A DNA stretch of 64,000 bases from Lepidurus packardi (GCA_023053545.1 JAKZAN010000182.1:1-64000); one strand, 5' to 3'; numbered from the stretch's first letter, positions 10,189 to 22,587 are shown. Notes: a model not told the origin generated them from the letters alone. Translations and numbers: made by a program.

Positions 10189-12795
10189 ATGTCATTTGGT
10201 AACAACAGTCGCAACATTGCCAACCTCCTTCGCCAGGACCCTGATGATCGCGCTTCTCGCCCCAACGTATCCCACCACTCTTACAACCCACCCGCCTTCT
10301 TCCATCCCATAGAAAAATATTTCCAAACAGATGAGCAGTATCCTTGGCGCCGGCACCTTCGACCCTCCTACTCCCCCCCAAGCCCCGTCTCTTCCAAATT
10401 TGAATTACCGCCCAGGTTCTCAAGACCCGAAACAGAACAACCCCTTCAATAATAACTATCCCATCGAGGATGTAGTACGCAGCCAACACCAGGCGCGCAG
10501 AATAACTCCATCAGACGAGTATGATCAACAGTTCGCCCTGACAGGCTCGGCGTCAAATCTTGTGTTGCAGATCCAGGCCTTGTAGAAGCAGCTGCAGGCT
10601 GAGTCACGGAAGAACCGTAAGATCGGCTAAGAACTACAAAACAATCGAGCAAAGTTAGATTAGCAGACGAGGTATCTGGAATAAAGACAGAACCATATCG
10701 AGAACAGGATGGGCAGCAAGCTCAGTTAGCTATAGTCGTTCATTTCTCGGTAAAGACAAGTCAAAAATGAGGTCCAGCAGAAGTTAGGCAGCAGCTAGAT
10801 AGGCCAGCGAGAACTCATGCAACTAGTCAAAAACATGCAGGAAGCACACACTTCGGAGTTGATGGCTCTGAGGGCCTTTGTGCAGGATAAGAAGAGTGAG
10901 GAGCAAGCATTGTTAGCCAAATAGAAGGAGAAGTCGACTGCACTCTTCATGGAGGTCGTGAGGCTGGGCGACAATTTGGAAAAGGCTAATGAATCATTGA
11001 AGACCGTCACGGGCAATTTCTAGAACAGGGTTCAGTTCCTCGAAAGCAAAATATCCAGCAACGAGAAAAACGTCCTGAACTTAGCGCAGAAGAACTCCAC
11101 AGGTACAGACTTCGTGAACGAATTAGGCGAAAAGGTCATGGCAAGGCTCCAACAAGTGGAATCCAACCTGCTCATCCTGGGGGTATGTCATTTGCACCGT
11201 CACGTTCATTCACAATTTAGAAAGAGCAACTCAAAGACAAAGAAAACCTCAACAAGCTAGACTCCTCCAACAACAGGCTCACAGAAGACCTCAACGGGCT
11301 CCTCAAGTCAATGCAGTCCGACTTCCAGAATCGAATCTAGGGTCGTGTCACTGAAATCGTGAACAGGATTGTGTACGAACGTGAGTAACGTGTGAAGGCC
11401 CAGGAAGAAATCCGGAAAAGTCTGGATTTACGGGAGAGGATCATCGCAGAGAAGCAGATGAATTAGAAGGAACAGCTGGAGAGTCGATACGCCTCGATGG
11501 ATGTTCAGATTAGAAACTAGTTCATGCGCAAAGACGACACCATCAAACAACTGCAGAATGCTATTGAGGAGCAGTTCAGGGCGATAGCACGAGAAATGGC
11601 AGAGACCAACAAGCAGCGCGAACAGACAGACGCGGTGAATACTACGGAGCTCAAGCGGATCCAGGAGAGTTTTAGGAAGGAGTATGACATGTACAAGATG
11701 CATCAGAACGACTTAGTCGAGAAGATTACTGAGATGATGAAGATTGAAATCGGGGCGAGGCTCAACAGCGATGTGGACCTGAAGAACCTGACAAGTGCGA
11801 TCGCCACGGATCTGGTGACTGATATCACTAACTTCAAAGAGGCGTTCAGCACCACGACCAAGAAGTTGGCAGCCTCGATCAAGGAAATCAAAACAGAGTC
11901 TGCAGACAGGGCAGCACAACTGTCCCACTACATTGATGAAGAAATCCGAAAAGTAGTGGGTGTGGTCACTGAAAAGTATGGGAAAATGAAGAATGTCTTC
12001 GCCAAACTGACAGAACAGTTCCGGAACCATCTGCTGACAACTGAAACCAATCGGAAGAATATGGAAGCTAGAGTGACTTCTAATGAAAGAGATTTTGAAA
12101 TCCTAAAGAACGAAGTGAACAGCGTGATTGATGAGTTCCATAATGACTTGGAGACGCGGCTCAGGGAAGAAAAGGAAGCCGTATAGACTTTCACCTTCAA
12201 AAAGCAGAATTAGAACACTATTCGGCTCAACAAGCTGGAAGAATATGTCACCCAGCACTTCGAACTTCTGAAGGACGGCCTTGAAGGAAACAAAGAGCTA
12301 GTAGCGGCGAGACTCAACAGTATTTCGGCAGAAAAGAACAAATCTCTAGACTCTAACAGCCAAGAGTTCAATTAGCTCGTGCAGGTAGTCCATAAAATCA
12401 AGGATGTCACAGACAACCTGAAGTTGGACACAGAGGTTGAGACCAAACAGATGAGAACCGCTATCACAGACAACAATACTAGGCTTAAGGAGTAGCTCGG
12501 CAAATTGTCAAAGGAGCTGGGACTCCTCAAATCGGATATGGAGGCGGGTAAGCACTCGGGACTCAAAAATGTAGATAAGATTCAGGAGGACATCCGAGGT
12601 TGCTACAAGACATTCAGTGAACTTCAGGGAGTGGTGACTGAGGGACTAGACCGGACGGACGAAGAAATTTTGAAGCTGAAGACAGGACTGACTGTGCTGC
12701 AAGGAGAAGTAACAAGTCAGGATAAAGCGCTCCACGATGACATTAGTAAACTGATCGAGATCACGGATATGCTGAAAGAAGCTCAAAACAGATGA
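10189..12795 (+). CDS. Large coiled-coil protein
   Basis: 840 residues. After a ~110-residue disordered Pro/Asn/Gln-rich head, nearly the whole chain is heptad-like, rich in E/K/L/Q and without proline, so a long coiled coil is expected. This is typical of cytoskeletal, basal-body or centriole-associated proteins, though no family is recognised. Two introns: 10267-10312 (46 bases) joins the start exon to the long frame; 11183-11220 (38 bases) lies in the rod. Without the first intron the starting frame hits TGA near 10520, so the splice is required. UAA/UAG codons are frequent and fall where a coiled coil would carry Glu. Confidence 0.85.
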
Positions 12796-13353
12796 TGGTG
12801 AGGATGGAGAAGGCTGTGTTTGAGAGAGGGAATGTTTTCTATAGGAGAGTGTTGGTGATAATTAGATTTAACGGATGGTAGAGTAGGGAGGGAGAATTGT
12901 TGATACTGAATCGAACTATGAGTGTGTTGGCAGAAATTACTATCAAAGAATTTCTGCAGTCGGTTTTATATGAAACCCCAACGCAAGCTCAGGACCGGCG
13001 CCCGAAGCTATCCCACTATATTCCGTCTCCCCAAAGACTGTTCCGCAGACTCATAAAAATATTCTCCACCCAATTTTAAAAATACTACTCCCTAAACCAT
13101 GTACCTCCACGCCCCCACCTCCGCCCCCTAATACTTTCACTACTTCCAAAAAGTCTAACCCTCCCTTCCTTCCAACTCTAACCCTCTTACCCTCCACAAC
13201 CAATCCTCTTCTGACCCAATTCACTTTGCACCCCAGACCCTCCTCCATTTCAAACCTTCGGCAAATCACTCTATCACTCTCACTACTGTTGAAAAGCCTC
13301 CCTCCATCCTTAACTACTCCCTCCGCCTATCTAAGTTCAACATTCCTGCAAAA
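12796..13353. other. Intergenic region with hairpin and C-rich tract
   Basis: 558 bases without a convincing gene. It contains a 9-bp perfect stem with a 10-base loop (GCAGAAATT 12930-12938 / AATTTCTGC 12949-12957), then AACCCCAAC at 12974-12982, which is 1.5 telomere repeats, and a CCGGCGCCCG motif at 12995. From about 13060 to 13320 the + strand is strongly C/T-rich, probably leader or promoter of the next gene. Two short open frames here (12897-13079 + and 13051-13269 -) have no coding character. Confidence 0.5.
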
Positions 13354-14295
13354 ATGTTGGTCATTCAGAAAAAGGCCGCTGCCCCTAGCAGAGTTCTCGC
13401 AGTAGGTACATTCGGCCAGGTCTTCCCGATATACTCTTAAAAGATTAGTTATATCGCTAAGCGTATCCATTTCGCTGAACCCTTGAGCTCTTCGGATGCT
13501 GTGAATCCATTCTAGAACTTTTAGAATGTAAAGATCATTCGGGATACACTAGTAGAGTTCGGTTACTATTGCTTGTGCGACAGGCTGGGGATTGGCCCTC
13601 GAGTGGAAAAGTAAGTGGGCTTCGACGTGGTATGCTACAGCGACTGCATTGAGTTTTACATCGAGAGATGCACCACAAACTTTGGAAGTTCCAGCTAGTT
13701 TGATGTCGACAAATTCGAATAGCGATTAAAATACTGTGTACGCCTTCTCCATAGCTTACACATCGTACACAGAGACATCAAACCTTCCAACATTCTCTAT
13801 AGCCCCTCCAAGAAAGCCTACGTCCTCACTGACTTCGGACTCGCACAGACAATCAGCGAGAAAGTCGGCGAAAGGACTCTCACCCAGGTGGAGGGCACCA
13901 TCAAGTACATGGGTGATGATATGCGCAAGTTTGCCTAAGATATGCGAAACAGCAGCAGCGAATAAAGCGCTGAGACTGTGGCGGAGTGTAGTGTAGACTT
14001 ATACCTCAACGACACATCGTCGGTTTGGAAAACGGTCCACGAATTAAGGATGGAAGCTTCGAAACCATCAGGAGAGTGTTTCCGAGGACGTTTTGTTAGG
14101 GATTTGAAGGAAAAGGATCCATTCTACTTACGACTACGCAAAGTATACTAGGAGACCTATAGCAATGTGAGTAAGGAGACTGAACTGTTTTATGAAGAGA
14201 TTAGTGAGGCAAAGTGGAACTTGGACCAGTTGTAGTTCAAGGGCAGTATTGAGGATCAGGCTGTAATACAACCAGATACCAACATGGATTTCTGA
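13354..14295 (+). CDS. Divergent protein kinase
   Basis: 313 residues, no introns. Recognisable kinase features: GTFGQVFPIY (glycine loop, near residue 18), SYIAKRI (the ATP-anchoring Lys), HRDIKPSNIL near residue 143, and TDFGLAQ. After DFG comes GTIKYMGDD where GTxxYxAPE is normal, and the C-lobe does not follow the standard pattern: the APE motif and the DxWxxG helix are not visible. The catalytic Lys, Asp and Mg-binding Asp are present, so activity is possible, but substrate-site and C-lobe packing must differ. It precedes a CDKL kinase by about 275 bases; the two are not close copies. Confidence 0.7.
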
Positions 14296-14570
14296 TGGGT
14301 TACTTCATACAGGATAGAAATCTAGTTAGGAGTTATTTTTGGGATGGGAGGAGTATGCGGTATGGTATGATAATAGTTTTGAGAGACGAGAGTGGTTGTA
14401 TAGGTTTGAAGTCGAAACGTATAACTGAGAGGCTAGAAGGGATTGCTGATCGAGACAATACCTGAGAAGATTAATTATATGATAAAGACATCTTGGTTTC
14501 CATAATTTACGCATATTCTTGATTTCCATTACTGCTACTTCGTATAGCAGAATTTCGTGCCTACCCACCC

Positions 14571-16169
14571 ATGCAGAAATACTAAATCTTGACAGTCATC
14601 GGCGAGGGAGCATACGGCGTCGTCCTCAAGTGCCGCGACACGCAAACTGGCCAGACCTTCGCCATCAAGAAGTTCAAAGAGTCCGATGAAGACCAAATCA
14701 TCAAGAAAACCACCACTCGCGAAGTCAAAATTCTCAGAACTCTCGCTCATCAAAACATAATCGAACTTAAAGAAGCCTTCCGCAGGAAAGGAGTCGTCTG
14801 TCTCGTCTTTGAGTATGTAGAACACAACCTTCTCGAAATAATGGAACGTTCAGGCAACCAAGGCCTAAGGCCAGAACATATTCAAAGGATTATGTATCAG
14901 CTCCTCAAAGGTCTGGCCTACATGCACTCTTTGAATGTGGTCCATCGGGACATCAAACCAGAAAACCTGCTTCTCAATGACAAATACCAACTCAAAATTT
15001 GTGACTTCGGGTTCGCGAGACAACTGCCAAAAGATCTGAATGTGGCTAGCGGCTGTTCCACACCCTAGGAACTCACTGACTACGTGGCTACGCGTTGGTA
15101 CCGGCCTCCTTAGTTGTTAGTCAGCACAAATTATGGGTTGGAAATTGACATTTGGGGTGCGGGCTGCATCTTTGGGGAACTTATCGATGGCAACCCCATG
15201 TTTCCGGGAGAGAACGAACTAGAGCAACTTTTCCTGATTCAGAAGTGTCTAGGCTCTTTGACTCCCGAACATTATGACAAGTTTACCAAAAATGAACGTT
15301 TCTTAGGCATGAAATTTCCTGAAATCACTCACCGGGACACCATCGAAAATCGCTACTCTGGCAAGCTGGGACCAAATAGCGCCAAGGCTCTAAACCTACT
15401 CAAAATGATGCTACACATGGATCCTAATAACAGAATAACCGCGCCTGAAGCTCTGAAACATCCCTACTTCGACGGACTCAGAGACGATAATTTACTTGTG
15501 AAAGTTCCTCGCGAGAATAATGTGATGGATCCTCCGAGAGTCACGTCAGCAGACTGTTCCAAGCCAATGAACCAGCAAGGCCCTCCTTTGTGGCGAAAAG
15601 ACAGCGGTAGCGAGGGCAGCATTCACCTAAAGACAAGTGCTTTCCAAATAAGGAGGAAAGACGGCACTGAAAGAGTAATGAGAATGACTTACCTGAATAA
15701 GGCAAGTCTATTGAAGAGAGGCACTGAGTCCCGCTCATTAGGAAAACAGGGCACGACCAGTAACTTCAAGCGAATGAAAGAAAAAACCATGAGTCTTTAG
15801 AAGCACCACAAAAAGTAGGCCCTCGAGCACACTGGTTCGGCAGGGGCAGCACTGTTCCTTCAACCGAGTGGCAAGGATCAGATGAGTAGCAAGCAGACAG
15901 CCCAAGCTGAGGCGACCAGCAATCCAGGGATATTGGGTACTAGCAACAAGCAGGGACTCTCAAGCACAGTGCCGAACAACAAGTACTGTATCAACCGAAT
16001 ATATAATGTGAAGCATGGCAATTACCTGAGTCCAAATAACGAGGAGTAGAATTCATCGAGTACCCCGGGACTCGGCGTATTGAAGAGGTCAAGCGGACCA
16101 GTAGGTCACATGTCTCGCAAGACACTGCCGCAGCCAGTTTCTATCAGCAAAAACTGCGTTAACCATTGA
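14571..16169 (+). CDS. CDKL-family protein kinase
   Basis: 532 residues, no introns. The kinase domain (about 4-290) is very close to CDKL1-5: GEGAYGVVLKCRDT, AIKKFKES, TTTREVKILRTL, ELKEAFRRKG, HRDIKPENLLL near 124, CDFGFARQL, the activation loop with TDY (a MAPK-like TxY), and ATRWYRPPELL. The Glu in PPELL is encoded by TAG (15111-15113), and the Glu in MQKYEIL by TAA (14583-14585); both positions are Glu in the family. A Ser/Asn/Gln-rich tail of about 240 residues follows. CDKL kinases regulate cilium length in other organisms, a plausible role in a ciliate. Confidence 0.93.
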
Positions 16170-16331
16170 TGGTGCGTTTAGCTTTAATGAAGTCTCCAGC
16201 TTTACTTACTCTCATTCTTTTCCTTCTCGCTTACCCACTGATTATTATATCTTATCAGTACCTTGCCAATCCTTCATTACATAATATAAAGTACATATAC
16301 GACATAAGAATCCCGATCACTCCATCGACCA

Positions 16332-16919
16332 ATGTGGGAATACTACTTAGCCAACAAAGTGTGGGTTTATGGCAACGGTGTCATGATCCTCCCATTCCTC
16401 ATTGCCTGTTTCGCTAGGTTCCTAAGAAAGGGCAACTTTGCTAAACCCCTCAATTCTCCAGCTAACTCCCTCTGGACTGACCATCTCTGCAGAGCACAGC
16501 TTCTGTTTACCTGGCTGTTCTACATCGTATAGTCACAAATCAAGTACAAGTACGACGGCATCGATGACGTCTGCGAGAAGACATTCTTCGTGCACCACGT
16601 TGGTGCGATATTCATCATTCCAGCCCTGATAATCAATAGGTACATTCCCTGGTGGGTAGGTCCGATCGGCTGGATGCACGGGATTCTGATGCTGTTCCCG
16701 CAGTACTTTTTCCTGAACTACATCTACGTTGTGTTCCTATTCATATTCCAATATGGTTTGTACCAGTCACCCTACAAAGATCTGAGGGGATACTGGCTGA
16801 GCAGATACGCAGTCAATCTGATCCACGTGTTCAGTCTAGGAGTTCTGCTAGGAGATTGCTCAAACTACCTACCACTCGAACCCCCTGGCATCGCCGCCCT
16901 AGTGCCCGGTCATTCTTGA
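16332..16919 (+). CDS. Hypothetical multi-pass membrane protein
   Basis: 195 residues with about five hydrophobic segments: GVMILPFLIACFARF, an LLFTWLFYIV stretch, GAIFIIPALII, YFFLNYIYVVFLFIF and LIHVFSLGVLLG. No introns. A paired His (FFVHHVGAIF) lies before the third segment. No family recognised. The start was chosen at the first ATG giving a complete membrane-spanning series. Upstream, 16170-16331 is A/T-rich leader. Confidence 0.7.
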
Positions 16920-17103
16920 TATGGAGAACCTCTAAGGATACTTTTATGATTTGCAAAGTTTGTTAGATAGATATGCGGGTGGTGTGGAAAGGTAGTTGTT
17001 TCAGATCCTCTTCCCAAGCACTCGTTCCAAGTAAAATATGATGCGATGTCTCATATGATTTTGATGTTCGTTAATCCAATACTATCATGGTGTCGCTCAT
17101 AGC

Positions 17104-17772
17104 TCAGTGGTGACCTCCGCTCTTCAAAGACTCTTTGTAATAGTGGAGCATCTTGTAATCCTCCTCAGACATCCAAGAATCGAGACCCTTCTGCTGGTCA
17201 TTATTGATATCGCTCGCAGTCTGGTAACTCACGAACTCAGCCAGATCGTCGAAAGTCTTGGAACCAGCCAAGAAGGTCAGCAAGTCTTCCAAAGACCTGT
17301 GAGGACGGGTGGGGGCACCCATTCTATTGTAGAAAATCTGTGAGCGGGCCTTGGCGTCATTTTCTAAATTCGAATTTTAAGGCAAGACGCTATAAGTCAT
17401 CAAGGGTACCTTCGAGTTCCTTATCGCCTCTGATCTTCTTGGGCTGGATGTAGTTGGGTTCTAGATAGTAGTCCTTCCACCATGCGAAGACCATGATGAG
17501 GCTGACAAGTCCGAACATGTTGCAGCCGCGCATCTAAGAAGGGGGGGTAAAGGAGGGAGCGTGTTACGACGGCTTCGCTTCTGGTGACTCTCATGAGGAG
17601 GTCTTTCCACCTGGTGATGTACTTGACTCGGAACATACCGAAGTCATCCTGGTTGTACTTGAGGTTGGCCTTTCTGAATGATTAAGAGGGGGAGGAGTGA
17701 AGGTAGAAATAGGGCGGGGTACCTGAAGATTCTGATGTTCCAGGTCTTCTTATTGAAGTATTTGAACCACAT
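17104..17772 (-). CDS. Hypothetical single-pass protein, four exons
   Basis: 179 residues from four short exons. Introns at 17674-17722 (49), 17534-17567 (34) and 17364-17409 (46), all GT..AG and frame-restoring. The first third is basic (MWFKYFNKKTWNIRIF), then one membrane segment FGLVSLIMVFAWW, then a soluble charged tail ending KSGGHH. The layout resembles small accessory subunits of mitochondrial complexes, but no family is recognised. Confidence 0.75.
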
Positions 17773-17998
17773 GGCTAGTTCTCGGTGAAAAATATATATA
17801 TGATTATTATATTATCCTGAGCCATACAAACTTCAACTCCAGAACTGGCACTGCCATTTTATTCTCCACCTGTCCCATTCCATACTCCTATTCTATTTAC
17901 CACTCTCTACTCATCAAATATCTTCTCCTCGCCAACCAACCCTGTCCTCCTTCTTCCCTCCCTCCTTCTTATTTACTTGCTTCATCTCCTACACATCA

Positions 17999-19006
17999 TC
18001 ATAGCTTCCAATACTCTGAAAAAATAGATTCCTTATTCTTCCAACCGCCTAACTCATCCGACCCCTATCTTTCCTGCCACTCCCTCGGCATCTCTCGCAT
18101 CACAAACTACTCCAAACTCCCCTCATTTCCTTTCCTCGCCCTATACTCATCTAGTTCGACTAGAGTCTTGACTCGGATGAATGATGCTTTAGTTTCCAGA
18201 GACTTGTCTGTTCGTTCCTCCCTTTACTTTCTAAGATAGTCTTTCTTCATAGTTGATGCTTCGCTTTTGCGGCTCTCTCGACGAAGGTCTCCTGATGCTC
18301 GTGACTATCGTTCATTACTTCTGGAGCTCAGTTTGGCTCTGTTAGACTTGAGTTGAATCGGTATTGTTTTTTTCCCCAATGCTACCTCATATCTTTATTC
18401 CGTCAGGGCATTCTCGAGACGATTCAAACTCTCTATCCTCCTGTAGTCATTTTTAGTGCTTTATAATGTAGATCGCCTGATCCCTGGGTACTCCGTAAGA
18501 GTTTCGTGACTCGAATAGTGTTTTCGTGAATGCAATGGCAGCATCTATTGACCTTAAGTAGAAGTCTTTTTATGTTAGGAAGTCTTCTTTGGAGGGGAAA
18601 TTTACTAATGATTCGTTATATTGCTCAGAGAACTGCCTTTTCGGATGTTGCCTTGATACTTCTAGAGTCTGTAGATACTAGAAACAGGCTCCGAGGATAG
18701 TGCGGGGGACAGCGCATAGCACTCCATCCCATTCTTATTCAAACACCTTAGAAGTTTGCGACTCTTTTTCGGGGCAGGCAGTGGTTTTATCATGGGGAGA
18801 GCAACTACTTTGCTTGGGGTTGGGTAATAGTGAGATGATATTTCTGTTTGGGTGCGTGGGGGAGGATGTTTATAGTGGGTGGTGGGAGGCATGAGGATGA
18901 CACGCTTCTGGCTGTGGAGAGGAATGTCAAGATTGAGGCCGAGATGGGAGGAAGGAGGACCATGAAGACGGAAGCGATATTCCTCACTGTACTTGTTAAT
19001 GTACAT
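17999..19006 (-). CDS. Hypothetical basic protein
   Basis: 335 residues in one uninterrupted frame when TAA/TAG are sense codons; many such codons are used, and TGA ends it. The N-terminal half is rich in Pro, Tyr and His, and the C-terminal half is charged with long K/R/E stretches (VKTLVELDEYRARKG). No signal peptide or membrane segment. No family recognised. The 226 bases between its stop and the next gene upstream are C/T-rich. Confidence 0.65.
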
Positions 19007-19148
19007 TTATTGAATACTTGGGGTTTGTAGTTTAATATCATTTTATGTGCCGGCCACTTCCGAGTAAGCCAGTAGGAAGGCATTTGTGCTCAAATAAAGT
19101 GGTTTATAACTGGAAATAGAATTTTCTAATCATATATCGGCTGTCTAT

Positions 19149-21011
19149 TCACTCCCACTCGCTAGCAAACCCTTTATCACTTTTCTTAATTTCCACGTTC
19201 GGCGCCCCTGAGTTCGTCTTCCGTTTAATCGTAGGCACGTTAAATACCTTCCCTTTTGCGCCTTCGTCCTGAGTCCCCTTGAATAAGTCTTCGGCCTCGA
19301 GTTTCTAAGAAGACTAGACCACCTTGAGTGACTCCCTCAGAGCTTCTAGACTGGTATTTGCAGCGTTACCCGCCATCCCCATGAAGCTAGTCATGTTATT
19401 GGTATTATTGTTGTTGAGGCCCATGTTCGAAAAACCAGAATACATGAAAGAATTGGAGTTGTATCCTGACTGCAGGTCCCTCGGTCCTGGACCATTAAAA
19501 CCCATCCGGAAGTTGGTGCCCTGATTCCCGAAGTTATTATTCGTATTTTGAGCCCCAAAACCGAATAGTCCGATACTCTATGTCCCGAAGTGATTCGAGT
19601 CCAGTCTCAGAACGTTGGAGCTCTCCAGATTTCCAAGGAAGTTGAATTCATGTGTATGTGGGTTCACGCTTTCATACGAAGGAGCTGCTGCAGGCTCGTC
19701 GTTGAGGTTCGTATTCATGTGCTCTTGGTACAGAATCTGAGCGCTGATACTGGGTCGTTGCTAAGGCTGCTTTTTCTATAAGGGCGGATCTTTGGGCTTT
19801 TCATCTGGTGCTTTAGGGGGATGAGTGGACTCTGAGTTCTTCTAGGGTTGTGCTTTGGTCTGAGTTGGTTTGTTATTGGCTATCTCGTTTAGGGTGCTCG
19901 CATGGGGAAGTGTCCTGGACTTCTAAGAACACTCATAAGGGTTGTATTTTTCTTCCTCGACAACATCTAAATCATTTGCATTGTTTTTTAGCTTTCGCTT
20001 GGAAAACCGCGAGCGAGCCAGTTGTTGCAGCGACGCTGACTTCTCAGTGTCCAGAACGATATCATACATGAGGTTGATGACCGACCCCCTGGGCCAGTCA
20101 TACCCAACCAGAATATCACTCACCATATAGTAGGTATTGAGGGGTTAATTTACAACGCCTGCCGTCGTCGTTATTCCGTTTGCATTGAGACTGGAGCGAT
20201 ACCTTTTCAAAAACTGTTAATTGTCAGCATAGAGGATAAGACGATAGTGAGGCTGGATAAGGGAGTTCTGAGGATGCGAAGGGTTTTGTTGGTGGTTGTT
20301 ACACAAGCTACGGATCCACTTGGACTCCAGGTAGTCTACTATGTACTGGATGTGCATGTTGACCGAAATCTTCAGCTCCAGACGCGGGAAGTGCTTATTG
20401 CTTATCATATACTGCATACACACGGAAGACTTGGGCGTGAGTCGGATAAATACATGATTAGTAATGCTATTCAGGGGATTGGGGTCCTATCGCTTTTGGG
20501 GGGTTTTTTTCGTACTGCCTAAAATTTGATTATTGGCGGGATCTGCGATGTTAATCGAGTCTTGCTTCTTGCTCATCCCTAAATGCGAGGAAATCGAGGG
20601 TTTCTCTAGAGTTTTGAAGTAGTTGTTAAAGTGCTTCTTCAGTTCATCATAACATTTCACAAAGCTCATCAGCCGAGTCACCACACTGCAGCTGCTTTCC
20701 GAAGACCCCTCAACCAGCGCTTTTGATAAAAATTCGGTCATCTTTGATGCTTCGGTTAGAGCAGGTTCAAACAGTGAGGGGCAACTCTACCGGACTTTGT
20801 CGAGGAGCTTTCGGACGAAGGATATTAAGACGAGGGACTCGGGTGGTTTAGGATCTTGGGTAGGGTTGGGTAGATATTTGAGTAGATCGTCCCAGGAGTT
20901 GATCTGGTGGAGGGAGGCTAGTGGTATGTGGGCGAGGGGATCTTCGGAGTGAGGGAAGGAGTGCTAGTGGGAGGATTCGTGATCATAGATGTGTTCGAGT
21001 TTAGAGTCCAT
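19149..21011 (-). CDS. Hypothetical protein with helical N-terminus and Asn-rich tail
   Basis: 620 residues, single exon. The N-terminal ~170 residues are helical (INSWDDLLKYL, VLISFVRKLLDKV, LMSFVKCYDELKKHF). A central block (LELKISVNMHIQYIVDYLES through MVSDILVGYDWP) has a ubiquitin-like flavour and distantly recalls RAWUL domains of PcG RING proteins, a weak guess. The remainder is low-complexity, with Pro/Lys and then Asn/Gly/Phe/Met-rich sequence. No TGA occurs in frame over 1.86 kb, and TAA/TAG codons are common, so the frame is well supported although the function is not. Confidence 0.75.
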
Positions 21012-21176
21012 CGGATGGAAGTAAAAGGGATTTATTCTTGCTCAGTAATAATTAAGTTAAATTTGGTTTGGTGCACGATTTTCCCGAAGCTGTGGTACTA
21101 TTCTCAAATTTCTATACTAAAGTGGGTAGGTAACCCTTAATCCAGTTTTATCCACGCCTAAACATCATTCTTCTCT

Positions 21177-22443
21177 TCATTTCTTGTCGGTGAATCTCCA
21201 GTTGTGGTGCAAGTGCGAAGGGATATAGTCCGTGTACACGTAGGCGGGGTTCACTCTTCCGCTGGCACGGTCGTTCACGTAGTACTCGCCCACCTCGCTT
21301 CTGTTGGCGAGCAGGGTGTGCACACCGTCGTAGTGTCTCAGGAACTCGCTCAGCTTGTTGGCGTATGCCTTGGACTGGTCCTCATATTCGTAAATCCAGT
21401 GGCCTGCAGATAACACGATGTCATTATTAAGAATGGAATACGATTTACTTAAGGGATTTTCGTCGCCCTGGATTGCGAAGATATCGCGGTGGAAGCCCTT
21501 GAGATGGGTGCACACCTTGAGCATAGGCAGAGTGTTAGTGTTGAGGTGCACGTATCGCGAGAATTCAGGGAAAGCAAACATAGCTCTGCCAGTGAACAGA
21601 CCCATGTGCGCAGTCCAATTGAGAAGCGACTCTGCTGATCCACCGTTGAGATTCTTGTATAGCCCCTCCACATGGAAATTCCAAGCGTATCCGTTTCCAC
21701 TCTTCACCAGGCACTCCTGGAAGATGTCCCTCCACTTAGGGCACTTCACTTGGGCCTTCAGATCAGAGGCAATACTTGTGAAGGCACGGTCAAGGTTCAG
21801 GCCGCGCAGGACGCTCAAGTTGCGCACAAGTTCTTGGTAGGGTTGGATGTAGTGTTGGTTCATGGGTGAACTGTCGAAACCGACAACACCAGTGACTCTT
21901 TCGGAGTGCCAGCAGCCAGTAGCCAGAGCGAGTTTGGCACCGATACCGTGTCCTGCGAGAGTTGCGGTTGATATTTTGTGTTCCCACATGAACCTGACGA
22001 CATCATTGGCCATATCAACATAGTTGGTGTTGTTGGTTTTGTCAGAGTTTCCAGTGTTGCGCATGCTGAGGATGTAGACGTTGCGTTGTTGGAGGATCTG
22101 TTGTTATGTAGAGTAAGCAAGAGTGGCGTGGGGTGTCGGGCTTATTTCAAATGGATTACTTGGTGTTCGGGCTTTGAGAAGAACTGGATCCAGTTTTCGG
22201 GGGAGTCGAAGATTTCGGGGAAGAAGATGAGATTGGGGGCATCCTGTGTCTCAGCCTTGATGTGAACTCCGCGCAGGCGGACGTTGCCTTCCTCAACGTG
22301 CTCAGCAGCTGTAGATGAGATAATTTGGGGCGGGGTGTGTGCGAGGAGAGGGAGTTACTTCCTTTGAGGTGCTGGATGGTGGCGAAGTTGAACTTGGAGA
22401 GGGGAGACCTGAAGGACAGGATGCTTCTGGCGAGATGGATCAT
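21177..22443 (-). CDS. ABHD11-like alpha/beta hydrolase lacking the nucleophile serine
   Basis: 384 residues. Order of features: basic N-terminus (MIHLARSILSFRSPLSKF, possibly mitochondrial), the NWIQFFS and VYILSMRNTGNS segments matching the D-R-N-H-G region of ABHD11-type hydrolases, DMANDVVRFMWEH, the nucleophile elbow, and a C-terminal SAGHWIYE carrying the usual catalytic His. The elbow reads AGHGIGAK instead of GHSMGGK, so the serine is glycine and classical esterase activity is unlikely. Two introns: 22309-22358 (50) and 22098-22159 (62). An in-frame ATG at 22500 is possible but lies in A/T-rich leader-like sequence. Confidence 0.85.
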
Positions 22444-22587
22444 TATAGTCGGATCAAATTGATATGTGTTAATTATAGCGAATGGAGAGGAGATTATCAC
22501 AAGATAACCAATACTTCTGCCGACAAATAATCCATCGACCTTTAATATGCATCCAGAATCATACTCCTTGCATTGCCTCAGCCTGAC

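Noticed and set aside
12897..13269. Short open frames on both strands (including a Gly/Arg/Val-rich one)
   Set aside because: They overlap a C/T-rich promoter-like tract, and the Gly/Val richness is a composition effect.
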